DNA of 64,000 bases from Pseudopithomyces maydicus. Lineage: Eukaryota > Ascomycota > Dothideomycetes > Pleosporales > Didymosphaeriaceae. The notes beneath the pieces are model-generated. The model had not been told where the DNA came from, ran no database searches, and saw only the letters and a program-made list of their open reading frames with translations. Position 1 is the first letter of the stretch. Each line of letters starts with the position of its first letter. Of the stretch, positions 45,491 through 56,124 are shown one piece after another. Location of the stretch: the NCBI GenBank assembly GCA_026873275.1, contig JANTUC010000001.1, forward strand, positions 62,001 to 126,000, read 5' to 3'. The position numbers and the translations under genes were made by a program.

Positions 45491-46523
45491 CTAACCATCC
45501 CGCTTGGCAGCCATAAGTTTTCTATACGTCTCAATGATGCCCTGTCTCTCAGCGCCCAACTCTTCTCTCTTCCTCAAACTACCAGCCGCGCTCGGCACAT
45601 TATCCACGTTAACACGCGCACCATTCTTGACCTTGAAAATCTCCCGCGGTACCTTCGTGAAAGTCGGCGGCTCCTGCACCACATCGTGCAAACCCTTGAT
45701 CCCACCCTTCTTCCCTTCCTTCTCTTCTCTCTCCTTCTGCTCTCGTTTTCTCCTCAACGCCTCCCACTCGTCAGCACCATCATCCACCTCACCCACCACC
45801 AGCCTCTTCTTTCCTTTCTTCCCCTTCTTCCCCTTCTTGCCCGCAGGCAAATCCTCCGTCTTATCCTCCCACATGGCCTCCAGCTCGTTGTTCTCTTCCT
45901 CCGCGAGCTCCGCAGCCTCTTGTTCCTTCTCGCGAATGCGCGCCTCCTCCTTGCGCCATCCGTCCTGGAGACGCTTCAAGTGCCGCTCATGCTTCGTAAC
46001 CCTGTGATCGCCCAACCCAGGCGTTTTCTTCCCCGACTTGGACACCCCGGTCAAGGGCAGCGCCTGGTTCACCCTCTGTCTGAAATCCGACAAGCTCTCT
46101 CCAGGCATAATCTTGAGCGTTTGAGCGACCTGCTCTTCGCTGTTGGGCGCATCCTCCTTCTCCGTCTCAGCGGCGGTTTTCTGCTGGGCTTTTGTCTGCT
46201 GGGCGGGTGTCTTGGGTGCCTTCTTGGGCTTCGCGCCGTCGTCTAGACCGTTGCGGTGCTTCTTGGTCTTGGAGAAGGCCATGAGGCGCGCGAAGGCTTT
46301 CGGGGTGTCATCTGTGCCGTAGCCTTGCACGTGGTTGATTTTGCGCTTTTTGGAATTCGAGGCGGATGTCGCGGGGCGGTTTTTGCCTACGGGGAGGGGA
46401 GCGGCGCGGATGTTGGGTGGGAGATCGAAGCTGGGGTTCGTTAGTAGGATGCTTGTGAGAAAGACAATACAATACGCACAGGCTTTCATCGTAGCCGGCT
46501 TTACGCTTGTGCTTGTGGGGCAT
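45491..46523 (-). CDS. CCDC137-like nucleolar coiled-coil protein
   Basis: Exon 1 (46523-46480) codes MPHKHKRKAGYDES plus two bases; a 49-nt intron (donor GTGCGT) leads to exon 2 (46430-45491); total 327 residues. The protein is strongly basic and helical. The order of motifs, an early Lys-rich segment, PGESLSDFRQRVNQ, a long Glu/Lys coiled coil with GKKGKKGKKGKKR, FGEV-like LHDVVQEPPTFTKVPRE, and a final RKREELGAERQGIIETYRKL helix, parallels human CCDC137. Fungal homologs are usually listed as uncharacterised nucleolar proteins, likely linked to ribosome biogenesis. This assignment is from memory of the family and should be held as probable. Confidence 0.75.
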
Positions 46524-48041
46524 TGTGGCGGCCTTTGTGGTGTCGTTGCTGGTTGGGTTCTCGTGGACTTGCAATGTTCCCAATGCGATGCCAAAAAAGT
46601 TGTGCAGGGATCAGAACATGGGATGCGTGGGGCACCTTGGCAACGCTCAACACGTGACTTTCATTTCTCTAGGGCTCTAGGGCTAGACATTTGGAAACAT
46701 GCAGTACCCCTTGGCACGAAATCCTACTGTAAAATGCTGCAAGGCCCCACAGCCCCCAAACTATTAGCATTGAGGATATGGCAATCATCTACACAAGTTG
46801 ACGGTGGCCCCAACGGCCCTGAAACCACATTGATGATTACGAGGTGTGCCTCGCAACGCCTTGCCGCATCCGTCACTTTCAGAAGCCAGAGACATGCCAA
46901 TCATCGACCATCCGTGTGGGTGAGATATTTAAAGCACCCTTGACGTAAAGACGCATGCAGGGTGATCGATGATGGCCTGGCTACCGCATCAAGACATAGA
47001 TGCGACAGCAGAGAATGCCTTATCAAAACACTAGAGCGCAAGTCAGACATGTAGTAGACGATAGCCAAGATATGGTTGGTGAGCCACAATCAAAGGATTA
47101 CTACGTGCGAAAGGGGAATATGGAGCCACAGTTGGATGGGCAGTAGGATGACGCGGAGCACTGTCCGAAGGACTAGATTCATGCATCGAGGGGGGACAGG
47201 AGTTGGCGGTGCAGAGGCTTGTGAGGGGTCAGCCACGCGTCCCCATACGTTGCGATACTGAGGTCCAGGACCCAGACGCGGCCGTCTTCAGATTCACGGC
47301 GTGGCATTAAAGCGTGGCCAGCCCGTTCGCTGGAACGGGCTCGTGGGCCAACACTTGGTTCTGCGGTTTGTCGACTTGGCCATCGTGACTCCCCTGATCC
47401 CACCAATTGCGCCTGAAGCAGACCCAGCGTGGGCGGAACGACGGCTGCGAATCGCGCCTTCGATCGACAGGGCCGCCGACCCGCGACTCCTCTGCGCGAC
47501 CACGCGCACGCTGTGAAGAAAAAAATTGCTTCGAGCAACCAGGATTGACGCTCGCGCATCGAGCAACTAGATAAAGTGCTGACTTTGCCCGTTTTCCGCA
47601 AGTGCTGCCAATCGAGGCCCGACTCCACCATAATCCCGGAGAAAGACACTGCGGATTGACAACACAGCCGCATCGCTGAGTTCTTTTTTACGTGTCGGGC
47701 AACTCCCGTCGCACGGATTCCACTTGCGGAAGGTTCCCCAAACCCTCCTGGCCCGCTTGGACGGGTCCAGAGCCTGGCTTCGAATCTCAGCTAAAGTGTG
47801 GCGCCTCCCCGGGCCCCCCATCGCTCGTAACGTGTCACTGTGTCTTGATCGCCCCTGGCCTTCTGGAGTCGTCCTCGCTGTCACCACCTCCCTACAACGC
47901 AACCCGACGAATTCTGATCGCAGCGGACGCAGGGTCGAGGAGCTGCTTGGCCAATTGCGGGGAGCCCCCAGGTTGCCAATCCCCAGGGTCCATCGTGCAG
48001 CGCGCTAGCCCCGCCATTGGCTCGTGCCTGGCAGATCCACC
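46524..48041. other. 1.5-kb intergenic region
   Basis: No supported gene is seen. A compact hairpin sits at 47321-47340. Sequence from 47.5 to 48.0 kb is GC-rich and leads to the AIM6-type gene, so the promoter of that gene is here; the left end is the promoter of the CCDC137-like gene. ORFs in this part have no recognisable motif. Confidence 0.5.
47321..47340. repeat. Perfect 8-bp hairpin with 4-nt loop
   Basis: GCCCGTTC, loop GCTG, then GAACGGGC; the flanking A/T pair extends the stem to 9 bp and a GGCC pair lies slightly further out. It is isolated and of unknown role. Confidence 0.7.
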
Positions 48042-49502
48042 ATGGCCTCACTCGATGCTGGGAAGCCTCTGCTCCAGGACTACGATACACATTACGACGA
48101 GAGCCCGACAAAGGACGTATCCTCTGTGTCGTTGCGAGAGCTAGAGAACGGGGAGGATAATCCGGAGCCGTGTGAACTTGGGTCGAGCCGCACCCTCATT
48201 GGGAGACTGTTGATGGCCCTGAGAAGAAGAAATGTCCGGCTCAGCGAAGAGAAAGAGTTCGACAGAAGGTACTCGATTGACGGTAAGAGGCAGTTTGTCG
48301 AAAACAAATGGAAAGTCAGGAGGTGCAGCACCAGGACGGTATTGGGGCTCCCTTTGCTAATTATATGCTTCTTGTAAGTGCGCCTTCCGCAGCCTTCCGG
48401 AACACGGTACACGTTGTCGAGAACGGCAACTTGCTATCATGTCTCTCATGACGCCTTGGCAAACCCCTATACTAACCTGATCAGTGGCATTGCTCACCTT
48501 TCCAATATCTTCACCGGCCTGGTCCATCTCATCAAAGATGACTCTCTTACCTTCTCACATGACTTCCTACCCCTGGAGCAATATCAACAAGGCGACTACA
48601 CCGGCCTAACCCACAACGTAAAGCCCATTCATTGCCACTCACACAATGACTACTGGCGACGCGTCCCTCTCTTCGAAGCCCTCCGCTGGGGCTGCACCGG
48701 CGTCGAAGCCGACGTCTGGTTCTTCCCCGAGCGCTCCAGCGAACTCTTCGTCGGCCACAGCACCCGCGACCTAACTCCCGACCGCACCCTCCGCTCCATG
48801 TACGTCGACCACATCACGCGGATCCTCGACCAGCAAAACCCGCCCTCCTCCCAACCCACCTCCAAACCCAAAAACGGCGTCTTCGAACAAGACCCCTCCC
48901 AAACCCTCGTCCTCCTCATCGACTTCAAAAACGACGGCCACGCCATCTATCCGATTGTCTCGGCGCAACTCGAGCCCCTCCGCCAGAAGGGCTACCTTTC
49001 CTACTACGACGGGAAAACCCTCGTCCCGGGCCCCGTCACCGTCGTCGCCACCGGTAACGCCCCCTTCGACCTCATAACCCGCAACGCAACCCACCGCGAC
49101 ATCTTCTTCGACGCCCCTTTGTCCGCGCTCTCCCCGTTGTCGTCTCAAACGACCAACCGCGAGACGAAGCGCGCCAGCGGCCAGGGCACCGTCGGCACAA
49201 CGCCGCTGTCGACGTTCGACCTGTCGAATTCGTACTATGCGTCTGTGGATTTCAAGAAGGCGGTGGGGTGGTGCTGGTTTGGGCGGTTGAGCGAGAGGCA
49301 GAGGCAGATTATCCGGGATCAGATTCGGGCCGCGAAGGAGAGGGGGTTGAAGAGCAGGTATTGGGGCGCGCCGAAGTGGCCTGTGGGGGTGAGGAATATG
49401 GTGTGGCGTGTGTTGGTGGAGGAGGGGGTGGATTATTTGAATGGGGATGATCTCAGGGATATGACGAGGGGGGATTGGGGAGGTGAGGTGGGCGGGAAGT
49501 AA
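48042..49502 (+). CDS. AIM6-family PLC-like phosphodiesterase domain protein
   Basis: Two exons, 48042-48373 and 48485-49502 (111-nt intron, donor GTAAGT, acceptor TCAG), encode 449 residues. About 95 cytosolic N-terminal residues precede one membrane helix (about residues 99-118, TVLGLPLLIICFFG). The remaining part is a PI-PLC-like TIM barrel: VKPIHCHSHNDYWRRVPLFE with the HSHND active-site-like motif (residues 162-166), GCTGVEADVWF, LVLLIDFKNDG and GPVTVVATGNAPFD. These match the fungal altered inheritance of mitochondria protein 6 family, a membrane-bound phosphodiesterase-like protein without an established substrate. Length and organisation are normal for the family. Confidence 0.87.
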
Positions 49503-50383
49503 GTGGGGTGAGGGTATGAGTGTAGCGTGGATGTATAAGGACAGCCGCGGGTATAGTTACGGTCATGGTCACGGTCACGACGAGGCGTTTGATGCGGGAT
49601 GGGCTCCAGCGATGAGTTTTCATATGGTATACCCCTGGGCATGGTATTACGGTGGAGTTTCTAGACACGGGGGATTGGTTTCGGTATTGCTTTTGTCCTT
49701 TGATTTTCTTTTCACGAATGAATTATCATTACATCACAATTTGAGCATCTTCATCTTGTAGCGACAATGTTGGTTCTTTCAAGTCTCGCCTCAGTAAGTA
49801 CACTCGGATGGTGACTGCCCCGGGGGATCGGCCTTGCTTCGTCAAAGAAACACGAGCCGAAAAGATTGAAGCGTAGAGCAGAGAAGACAAAGAAATCTTG
49901 GAATGCAGACGTAGTGTGTGCAGATAATAGCAAGCCTCCTTTGCACCTTCCTTCAGTATGTTCCCATTCCTATTGGTTAGAAGCTCAGTCCATCGAACAA
50001 AGCAGGCCAGCACACCTACCATCACCGTCGAGCAGCAAACGAAGCAAGATTGAGCATTGGAGGGTTTATTTTCTTCATTAGACTAAGCTATACTACAGCT
50101 ACAGCGACAACAACTAGCTACCTGGAGCCCCAGGCGAGAAATGTTGTCGCGGCGGAGGCAAATGGTGTTCGTAGGAACAAGCCTCCAGGAAAGTTGGGTA
50201 TCTCGGGTATCGTAACAGAACGCCGTCCCCAGATAGAGTGTGAACGCCAAAAGGCAGCCCACAGACAAAAACAAAATGAAAACCCCAAAAAAACAACAGA
50301 GAGTTGATGTCGTACCTCCCCATCGTGTCATCCCATGATCAGGCGTATTATGTGTACTTCACACCCAAACTTCCACACACCCA
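49503..50383. other. Convergent spacer
   Basis: The 881 bases between two facing stops contain no supported gene. A GGTCATGGTCACGGTCACG simple stretch lies at 49561-49579. Confidence 0.5.
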
Positions 50384-52615
50384 CTACCAGCGCCTGTAAT
50401 CCGGAATCCCGATGTACCGCTCCATAGCCTTGACACCAACCTCCCACTGCTCGCAGAAGCTCTCAGCTATGAAATTAGCTTGATGCTCATAACAGACCGG
50501 AATGGTAGAGAATAGGTGGCGTCCGCGTTGCCGATAGCCCCGCGTATGGTACAGACGATTGAGACCAACCGCCCTGTCGGTGTGCCTCCACGCGTGCGCT
50601 TCGGAATAGTAGTTTATGGCGAAGAGGGCGAAGACGATAGCTAGTATTGTAGACCAGCTGAAGAAGCCACCCTTTTTGCTGCGTACAATAATGGTAGTTG
50701 GCTGGGTTTGCGGTTGCGGATCGGTCTGTGTGTTCTGGTCTGACATGGGGAGACGCAGATTTTTGAACCGGGGGGCGTTTGGCGCTCCTTCGTCTACAGG
50801 CGAGGGGTCATAGACAGGTACGGTAGGCGCGATGTCAAAGATGGTCGTAGGCTCGGTTTGTGTGTGGGTAGCCTGGGAGACAGTAGGCGCGAGATCCACA
50901 ATGGTCGTGGGCTCGGTCCGTGTGTACTCTTGAAGGGCAATAGGAGCAGGAGCAAAGTCTAGAATAGTCTCGGGCTCAGTTTGTGTGTTCTCTTGTTGAG
51001 CGGTAGGAGCAAAGTCCAAGATGGTTTCAGGCTCAATCTGTGTGTGTTTTTGCTGAGCAATAGGAGCAAGGTCGAGGATGGTTTCAGGCTCGGTCCGTGT
51101 GTTCTCTTGACGAGCGACAGGAGCAAAATCCAGGACAGTTTCAGGTTCGGTTTGTATATTCTCTTGAAGAGCAGCATCAACAGGAGAAAAGTCCATGACG
51201 GTTTCAGGCTCGGTCTGTGTATTAGATACTTGCGCGATAGGTGCAAGATCCAAAATGATTGTCGGCTCGGTCTGTGTACTAGACACTTGAACGACAGGGG
51301 CAAAGTCCAGAAGTGTCGTGGGCTCGGTCTGTGTATTGGGCGCCTGCACAATAGGTGCGAGGTTCAAAAGGGTAACGGGCTCGGTCTGCGTCTGCCACTC
51401 TTCGTGGACGACAGGCGCTATATCAAGCACAACTTCGGGTTTCGCCAGATCAAGCTCGGGAAGGTAGGTCTGCGTCGCGACTTCCACAGGGATCGGGGCG
51501 ACGGCGATGGCAGGAGCGACAGGCGTGGTGTCGATAGTCTGAATCTGGGAAAAGTCAAGGATGACTTCGGGATCGGATTGCTCCAAGATGCCCGGAAAGT
51601 CGTCGCTGTCGACATCGCTATCAACCTCGTTCAGTTCAGTTGCGAGGGACTGGCCCTGGGCGGCTGTGGGTGGTTCGGCGGTCGGGTCGACGGCGTGCTG
51701 TTCGCGGGCCTGCTTCTCCAGAGCCTTCTGCTCGTCTGCCAGCACCTTCTGGTACATGTTCTCGAGCTGCATGATGCGGGCGTCCTTGACCAGCTTATCG
51801 CGTTCGTTCTCGTGGACCTTCTCTTGCAAGCTGTCGGCCTCGGCCTGCAGGGTGGCATTGCTCTGCTCGAGGGCGCGGAGTGTGTATATCTGCGAGTCGC
51901 GCTCCTCGACGAGCTCCTGCGAGGCCTGGTAGTGGTCGTGGGCATCTTGCAGCTCGAGCTGCACGGCGTAGAGCCGGGCTTCGGCATCGTCCTTCTGCTT
52001 GGCTTGGGTGCGCACCTCGTCATCCCTGTGCCTGAGCTCTGCGTAGGCCGAGTCGAGGTTGGCGCGCAGGTCTTCGATGTCGCTGTTGCGCTGCTCGAGC
52101 TTCAGCTTGAAGTCGTGCTTCGCGCTGGCCAGCTCATGCTCCAGGTCCTTGCGCGACTCCTCCGCCCTGTCGGCGATGACGCGCTCGGCCTCCAGGCTGG
52201 CGTCTTTGATCTTGCATTGCTCGATGAGGACGTCTCGCTCGCTGCGCAGCGCCTTGAGTTCATTGTCGCGTACATCTGCCTGTTGTTCCAGCTCGTAGAG
52301 CTTAGCTTCGTCTTCATTGCGGCCCTCGCGGAGGGCGTCTCGCTCCCGGCGGAGCTGCTGCGGGTCCACACTTGCGTCCATGTTGCAGTTAGCGTGCTGT
52401 TGGGCAGGCTTAGCAGCTGCAGACGCCCGCTTTTCAGCGCTGGTCGCCCCGTAGTCGCTTGGCTTGGCGCCCGCGTTGACTAAGCCTAAGCCGCGCGCCT
52501 CCTCCTCTCCCTTCTCCAGACGCCGCCGCACGCTGTCCAGGTCGCCATTGATGCTGTTGGCGAACTGGTAAAGGCTTTCCTTGTCCCGGATATGGAGCCC
52601 GGGTGGAGTCACCAT
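50384..52615 (-). CDS. Coiled-coil, TQT-repeat, single-pass membrane protein; candidate LC8 scaffold
   Basis: One open exon of 743 residues. Residues 1-75 are mixed. Residues about 85-305 form a long coiled coil rich in Glu, Arg, Leu and Ala (RRERDALREGRNEDEAKLYE onward). Residues about 345-635 are a disordered region built from a 19-residue repeat of the form ILDFAPxxxxxxTQTEPET. TQT occurs at 381, 409, 428, 447, 466, 544, 585 and 629, with variants IQT 487, TRT 506, TQI 525 and TRT 565. A basic stop (VRSKKGG) precedes one membrane helix (about 651-670, FFSWSTILAIVFALFAINYY), and a 73-residue tail with two cysteines (708, 721) ends the chain. TQT is the anchor core of dynein light chain LC8 client motifs, so multivalent LC8 binding is inferred. 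No enzyme domain is seen. I know no named family with this order. Confidence 0.8.
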   Translation of the reverse strand: MVTPPGLHIRDKESLYQFANSINGDLDSVRRRLEKGEEEARGLGLVNAGAKPSDYGATSAEKRASAAAKPAQQHANCNMDASVDPQQLRRERDALREGRNEDEAKLYELEQQADVRDNELKALRSERDVLIEQCKIKDASLEAERVIADRAEESRKDLEHELASAKHDFKLKLEQRNSDIEDLRANLDSAYAELRHRDDEVRTQAKQKDDAEARLYAVQLELQDAHDHYQASQELVEERDSQIYTLRALEQSNATLQAEADSLQEKVHENERDKLVKDARIMQLENMYQKVLADEQKALEKQAREQHAVDPTAEPPTAAQGQSLATELNEVDSDVDSDDFPGILEQSDPEVILDFSQIQTIDTTPVAPAIAVAPIPVEVATQTYLPELDLAKPEVVLDIAPVVHEEWQTQTEPVTLLNLAPIVQAPNTQTEPTTLLDFAPVVQVSSTQTEPTIILDLAPIAQVSNTQTEPETVMDFSPVDAALQENIQTEPETVLDFAPVARQENTRTEPETILDLAPIAQQKHTQIEPETILDFAPTAQQENTQTEPETILDFAPAPIALQEYTRTEPTTIVDLAPTVSQATHTQTEPTTIFDIAPTVPVYDPSPVDEGAPNAPRFKNLRLPMSDQNTQTDPQPQTQPTTIIVRSKKGGFFSWSTILAIVFALFAINYYSEAHAWRHTDRAVGLNRLYHTRGYRQRGRHLFSTIPVCYEHQANFIAESFCEQWEVGVKAMERYIGIPDYRRW
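50840..51420 (-). repeat. In-frame 57-bp tandem repeat inside the TQT-repeat gene
   Basis: About ten units with mostly exact 57-bp spacing (19 codons), two of 63 bp and one of 60 bp. Synonymous and non-synonymous differences between units show the array is not freshly expanded. The antisense strand also stays open because of the biased composition. Confidence 0.85.
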
Positions 52616-53635
52616 AGCCTACCAGTGCCTGACTGGCGTGAGCAAAGAGTGCGTGTCAAGCAGCACTGGGAAGGGGAAGGCGCAGAGCAGTAGTATGAAA
52701 TTTGACTGTAGATGCGCGTGCTTTGGTATGAAAAAAGAAGAGTGGTTGGACTGGCAAGCTGTCGGGTTGTGGCTTATATATATTTTTTATACTCGAGTGA
52801 AGTGAATCTGGGTGGGTGAACAAGGTTGAAAGGCTTACTATCTGGGCAAGCTGGTTGAAACATTTAGTACAAATATACATGGTGGCTCCTCGCACCTTCA
52901 CCGGGCTTTCACTTCAAAAAGTCTGCCATTAATCACGGCAATGGATGAGATACCAGATCTCAAGCAGCCAGACGTTGCGAGTCACCTCTGGACAAATGAT
53001 ACAGCAGCCATCTATCCGGATTATGATGAAGTGAGGAACCTCCTGTTTTGTTGTATCAACAGGAAGCAGTCTTGTTAGCCATAGGTCACCTTAATCATTA
53101 GCACGTTTGTCACTATCTATAATGGCATAAACAGCCCAACCAACCGATTCTCTAACCAGGTTAGTATTTTTTTGTCTAATCTTTACTCGTGGTACTCGTG
53201 TTAGTAGGAGCTTCTTCAAACCCTTTGGTCGGAGTACCTTTGCTGTTATCTGTGTGTTGTACTCACCTACTCATATGACCTATCAGACCCACCACGGCAA
53301 GGAACTGAGTGACAGATCGGTCTTTGATTTGCCTGTATATAGGAACACAATGTAGCGCACAAACATCAGAATAATCAGCACATCGGAGCTTTGAATATTC
53401 TAATCGATCACCTTGTGCCATGTGGTGATAGACTAAGCTCCGGGCTATGTCAGTATCCGTTAGCCGCGACTATCCGTGCCCATCAAACCACCAACCCTCG
53501 GAAGCCACCCCGCAAGCTCACATACCTTTCCAAACCCACGTAATCAAAGCAAACATCAACTTTCTATATCTCATCCTCGATCCCACACGAACCACCAAGA
53601 CACCCTCACACATACACACCTATCCACACACCACC
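52616..53635. promoter_or_regulatory. Divergent spacer
   Basis: About 1 kb between divergent starts. A 45-codon ORF at 52941 and an in-frame extension upstream of 53636 are unsupported. TATATATA-type sequence at 52775-52790 may be the core promoter of the TQT-repeat gene. Confidence 0.5.
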
Positions 53636-54496
53636 ATGCCCCCCGCAACAGCCCACCTCCTCGCCCTTCACCCCACAACCACCACCTCAACCTTCATCTC
53701 CGACCTCCACCTCCTCAACCCCTCCCAGCCCCCTTACATCATCAAAGCCCGTCCCTGCGGCTGGATCCACAGTCCCCGCGCCCTCCACAAATCCCAACTC
53801 ACGACCCCTAACTGGGACATCTTCCTCCTGACCACTTACCCCATCCTCCCTGAAGGCCTACTCCCAGCCCTCACATCCCATGTGTCGATTACAATTGACA
53901 TCCCCGACGAGCAATACACAACCTTGCTCTCCCAGATCGACAAGCCGCCCGCGCCAGCGGAGACGACGCCGCCGCTGCCGAGCGCGTGGCTACCGGGAGA
54001 GAAGAATTCTCAAACGCTCTTCGATTCGAGCCCGAGATTCTATGGGCAGATTCCTTCGGGTGAGGTTTTAGATGCTCTGGATCGCGCTGAGCGTCCTGGC
54101 GAACTGCGTCTCGATCACGCGATGGCGTGGTTTCTTTCCAGCGCGGAGCCAGCTGGTATACGGGGGGCGCCGTTCTGCGGGTTTAATCTGTTGAAGTACA
54201 GAGATGGCGATAGAGCGGTGCATGATGGGTATATGGTGGGGTTTAAGGAGAACTTTGGACCGAGGAGTGGCGGGACGGTGAGGTATATGGGGGAGGTGAC
54301 GGGGGTGGATTTTGGCGGTGAGGGGGGTGATGGGGAAGGGAACGGAGGGTGGGATGATTCGGCATTGGTGCAGTATGATAGCGTGTGGCATTTTGCGTAT
54401 ATGATAAGTACGAATGTGTATAAGGAGTTGAATAAGGAGAAGGTCAGAGGATTGGAGGATACGTGTATTTTGCTGGTTAGTGAATTAGCTTTGTGA
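53636..54496 (+). CDS. Conserved-looking fungal protein of unknown function
   Basis: An uninterrupted frame of 286 residues from ATG 53636, which has a purine-poor but acceptable CACC context; the open frame extends 5' without another likely start. The composition is balanced and codon use looks coding (GC-rich third positions). Segments such as PRFYGQIPSGEVLDALDRAERPG, FCGFNLLKYRDGD and WHFAYMISTNVYKELNKEKV look like a folded domain. No known catalytic motif, signal peptide or membrane helix is seen. A GTTAGT near the end (54475) could be a donor for a short final exon, but the stop at 54496 is adequate. I do not recognise the family. Confidence 0.65.
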   Translation: MPPATAHLLALHPTTTTSTFISDLHLLNPSQPPYIIKARPCGWIHSPRALHKSQLTTPNWDIFLLTTYPILPEGLLPALTSHVSITIDIPDEQYTTLLSQIDKPPAPAETTPPLPSAWLPGEKNSQTLFDSSPRFYGQIPSGEVLDALDRAERPGELRLDHAMAWFLSSAEPAGIRGAPFCGFNLLKYRDGDRAVHDGYMVGFKENFGPRSGGTVRYMGEVTGVDFGGEGGDGEGNGGWDDSALVQYDSVWHFAYMISTNVYKELNKEKVRGLEDTCILLVSELAL

Positions 54497-54561
54497 AGTT
54501 GGTAGGGGTATATGTATATATGTAGGTAACATGAAATTCGTCCATCTCATCTCGTATGTCT

Positions 54562-55597
54562 TTATTCCAGCTGGTAAACCCTCGCCTTCGCCCCCAATTC
54601 CACCGGCATAAACATATCACCCTTCACCTCTCCGGCCTCTCTATGTCCCACCTCGCACACCGGCGTCGACAGCGCCAACTCAGCTGTATCACTCCCATGC
54701 GTTGATCCCCCATTTATTCGCGCCTCCTCCACCTTCGCCGTCTTCCGTCTCCTCACCACACACAATATTAACCACACACACGCAACCAACGCAAACGCAG
54801 CCCCAAGCCCAATCCCCACGAAAGCCCCCACAGGCAACTCTCCTCCATCATCTGTCTTCTTCTCCCCACCCCCAGCCGGCGGCACCTCCGTCGACAACCC
54901 CGTCCCACTCGTCCGGGAAGGCGACGAACTAGTATCCGTCTGGACACCGAATGAGGAATTTCGCGACGTCGCGGTTGTTACCCCGGTTTGGAAATCAGTT
55001 TTCTGGAATCGGACTTCGATTTGCTCTGCGAAGACGGTGATGGGGCCACCGAGGACGGTCTGCATGTAGTTTGTTTTGCCGTTGTCGTCTTGGGGGACGA
55101 TGATGGTGGGGGAGTCGATGGCGAGCTGGCTGCAGGAGAAGGTGTACCATGGTTGGGCGCGGGTGGTGGCGCAGACGTAGCCGCTGTGGGGTGGTTTTGT
55201 TAGTTTGGGGTTGGTGCTGTTAGGGTGAGATTCTGGAAGAGTGGAGAGAGATGAATCTACATAAAGATTGTGTTCATATGGTCGTGCAATCAATTCTTCT
55301 CGGGCTGTTCAGAATTCATAGATTAACTCACACTGGGCAGCATGTAACTCTCGTCTCCGTCATCGTCCCAATACTCTCTACAGTTCCACACGCAGACGTC
55401 CATTGCGAAGGACATACTCCGGGTGAGTAGTAAGCCCCCGGCGCTGTGAACTCAGGAGGATAGCAAGACTTCGTCTCTGTTTGCCCCAGACTATGAAATT
55501 TATCCCGTATGCTCCCGGACGTATAAATCTTCCCATATATAGTATCATTGCATCCCGGACCAGGACTAAAAGCCGTAGTAAGAGCCCCGATATTCAT
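54562..55597 (-). CDS. Single-pass membrane protein, Mid2-like organisation
   Basis: Exons 55597-55332 and 55183-54562 (148-nt intron, donor GTGAGT, acceptor CACAG) encode 295 residues. The extracellular-type N-terminal domain has paired cysteines (GPGCND, KSCYPP, GVCPSQWTSACG, VTCCPVGYVC, FSCSQ), a Ser/Thr-rich stalk (SSSPSRTSGTG), one membrane helix at about 206-231 and a short cytosolic tail starting RRRK. This is the common layout of fungal wall-stress-sensor-like proteins. The chosen ATG yields MNIGALTTAFSPGP, frequent in such fungal proteins; no classical signal peptide precedes it. The stop is 65 bp from the convergent neighbour. Confidence 0.75.
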
Positions 55598-56124
55598 GTC
55601 GAGAATCCGTTCGAGAGTTACGCGATCGGGAGTGCAAACAAACAAAGGAAAACCAAGTGCAGAGTTCAAGTAAAACGGTTCACTAGAGTTAGGTTTTGCC
55701 ACTCGAGAAAGGGGCGTGCATGCGCTTAAGCGCTCGGGAAGATGCACAGTGTTGCAAAGCTTTGCAGTGGACTTGCTGTGCTATATCCAAGTTCATTGTC
55801 ATTGGTTTGTGATCTCGCTTGTTACTGGATGCAGACACCGGATAAGTACTAATCGGGGGTGATGATGAAACTCCGCAATCTACTTCGGACTGGGCGGGGG
55901 CCAATCCACAACGTGGGGTATGTTGTGTTCCCGATGGACGTATCGTAGTGATAACGACAATCGACTAGAAAATGTATCGGAATTGACAAGATAAAAGTAA
56001 CTTAGGTACGTCGTGCAAGGCGAGTCTTGATTCCACCGTGGAACCTCGGAGCTTCACCGATTCATCTAGCATGTTACACTTGCTCTCGAATTAGATCTCT
56101 ACACTCGCCACAAGCAACCATCTC
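55598..56124. other. Intergenic spacer
   Basis: The 527 bases upstream of the Mid2-like gene and downstream of the esterase contain no supported gene. Confidence 0.5.

Noticed and set aside
50981..52483. A 500-codon open frame on the plus strand
   Set aside because: It is antisense to the coiled-coil/TQT gene, stays open because of the biased repeat composition, and has no plausible domain.
52941..53078. A 45-codon ORF starting MDEIPDLKQP
   Set aside because: Too short, without homology or supporting signals; could be a chance ORF in the promoter.
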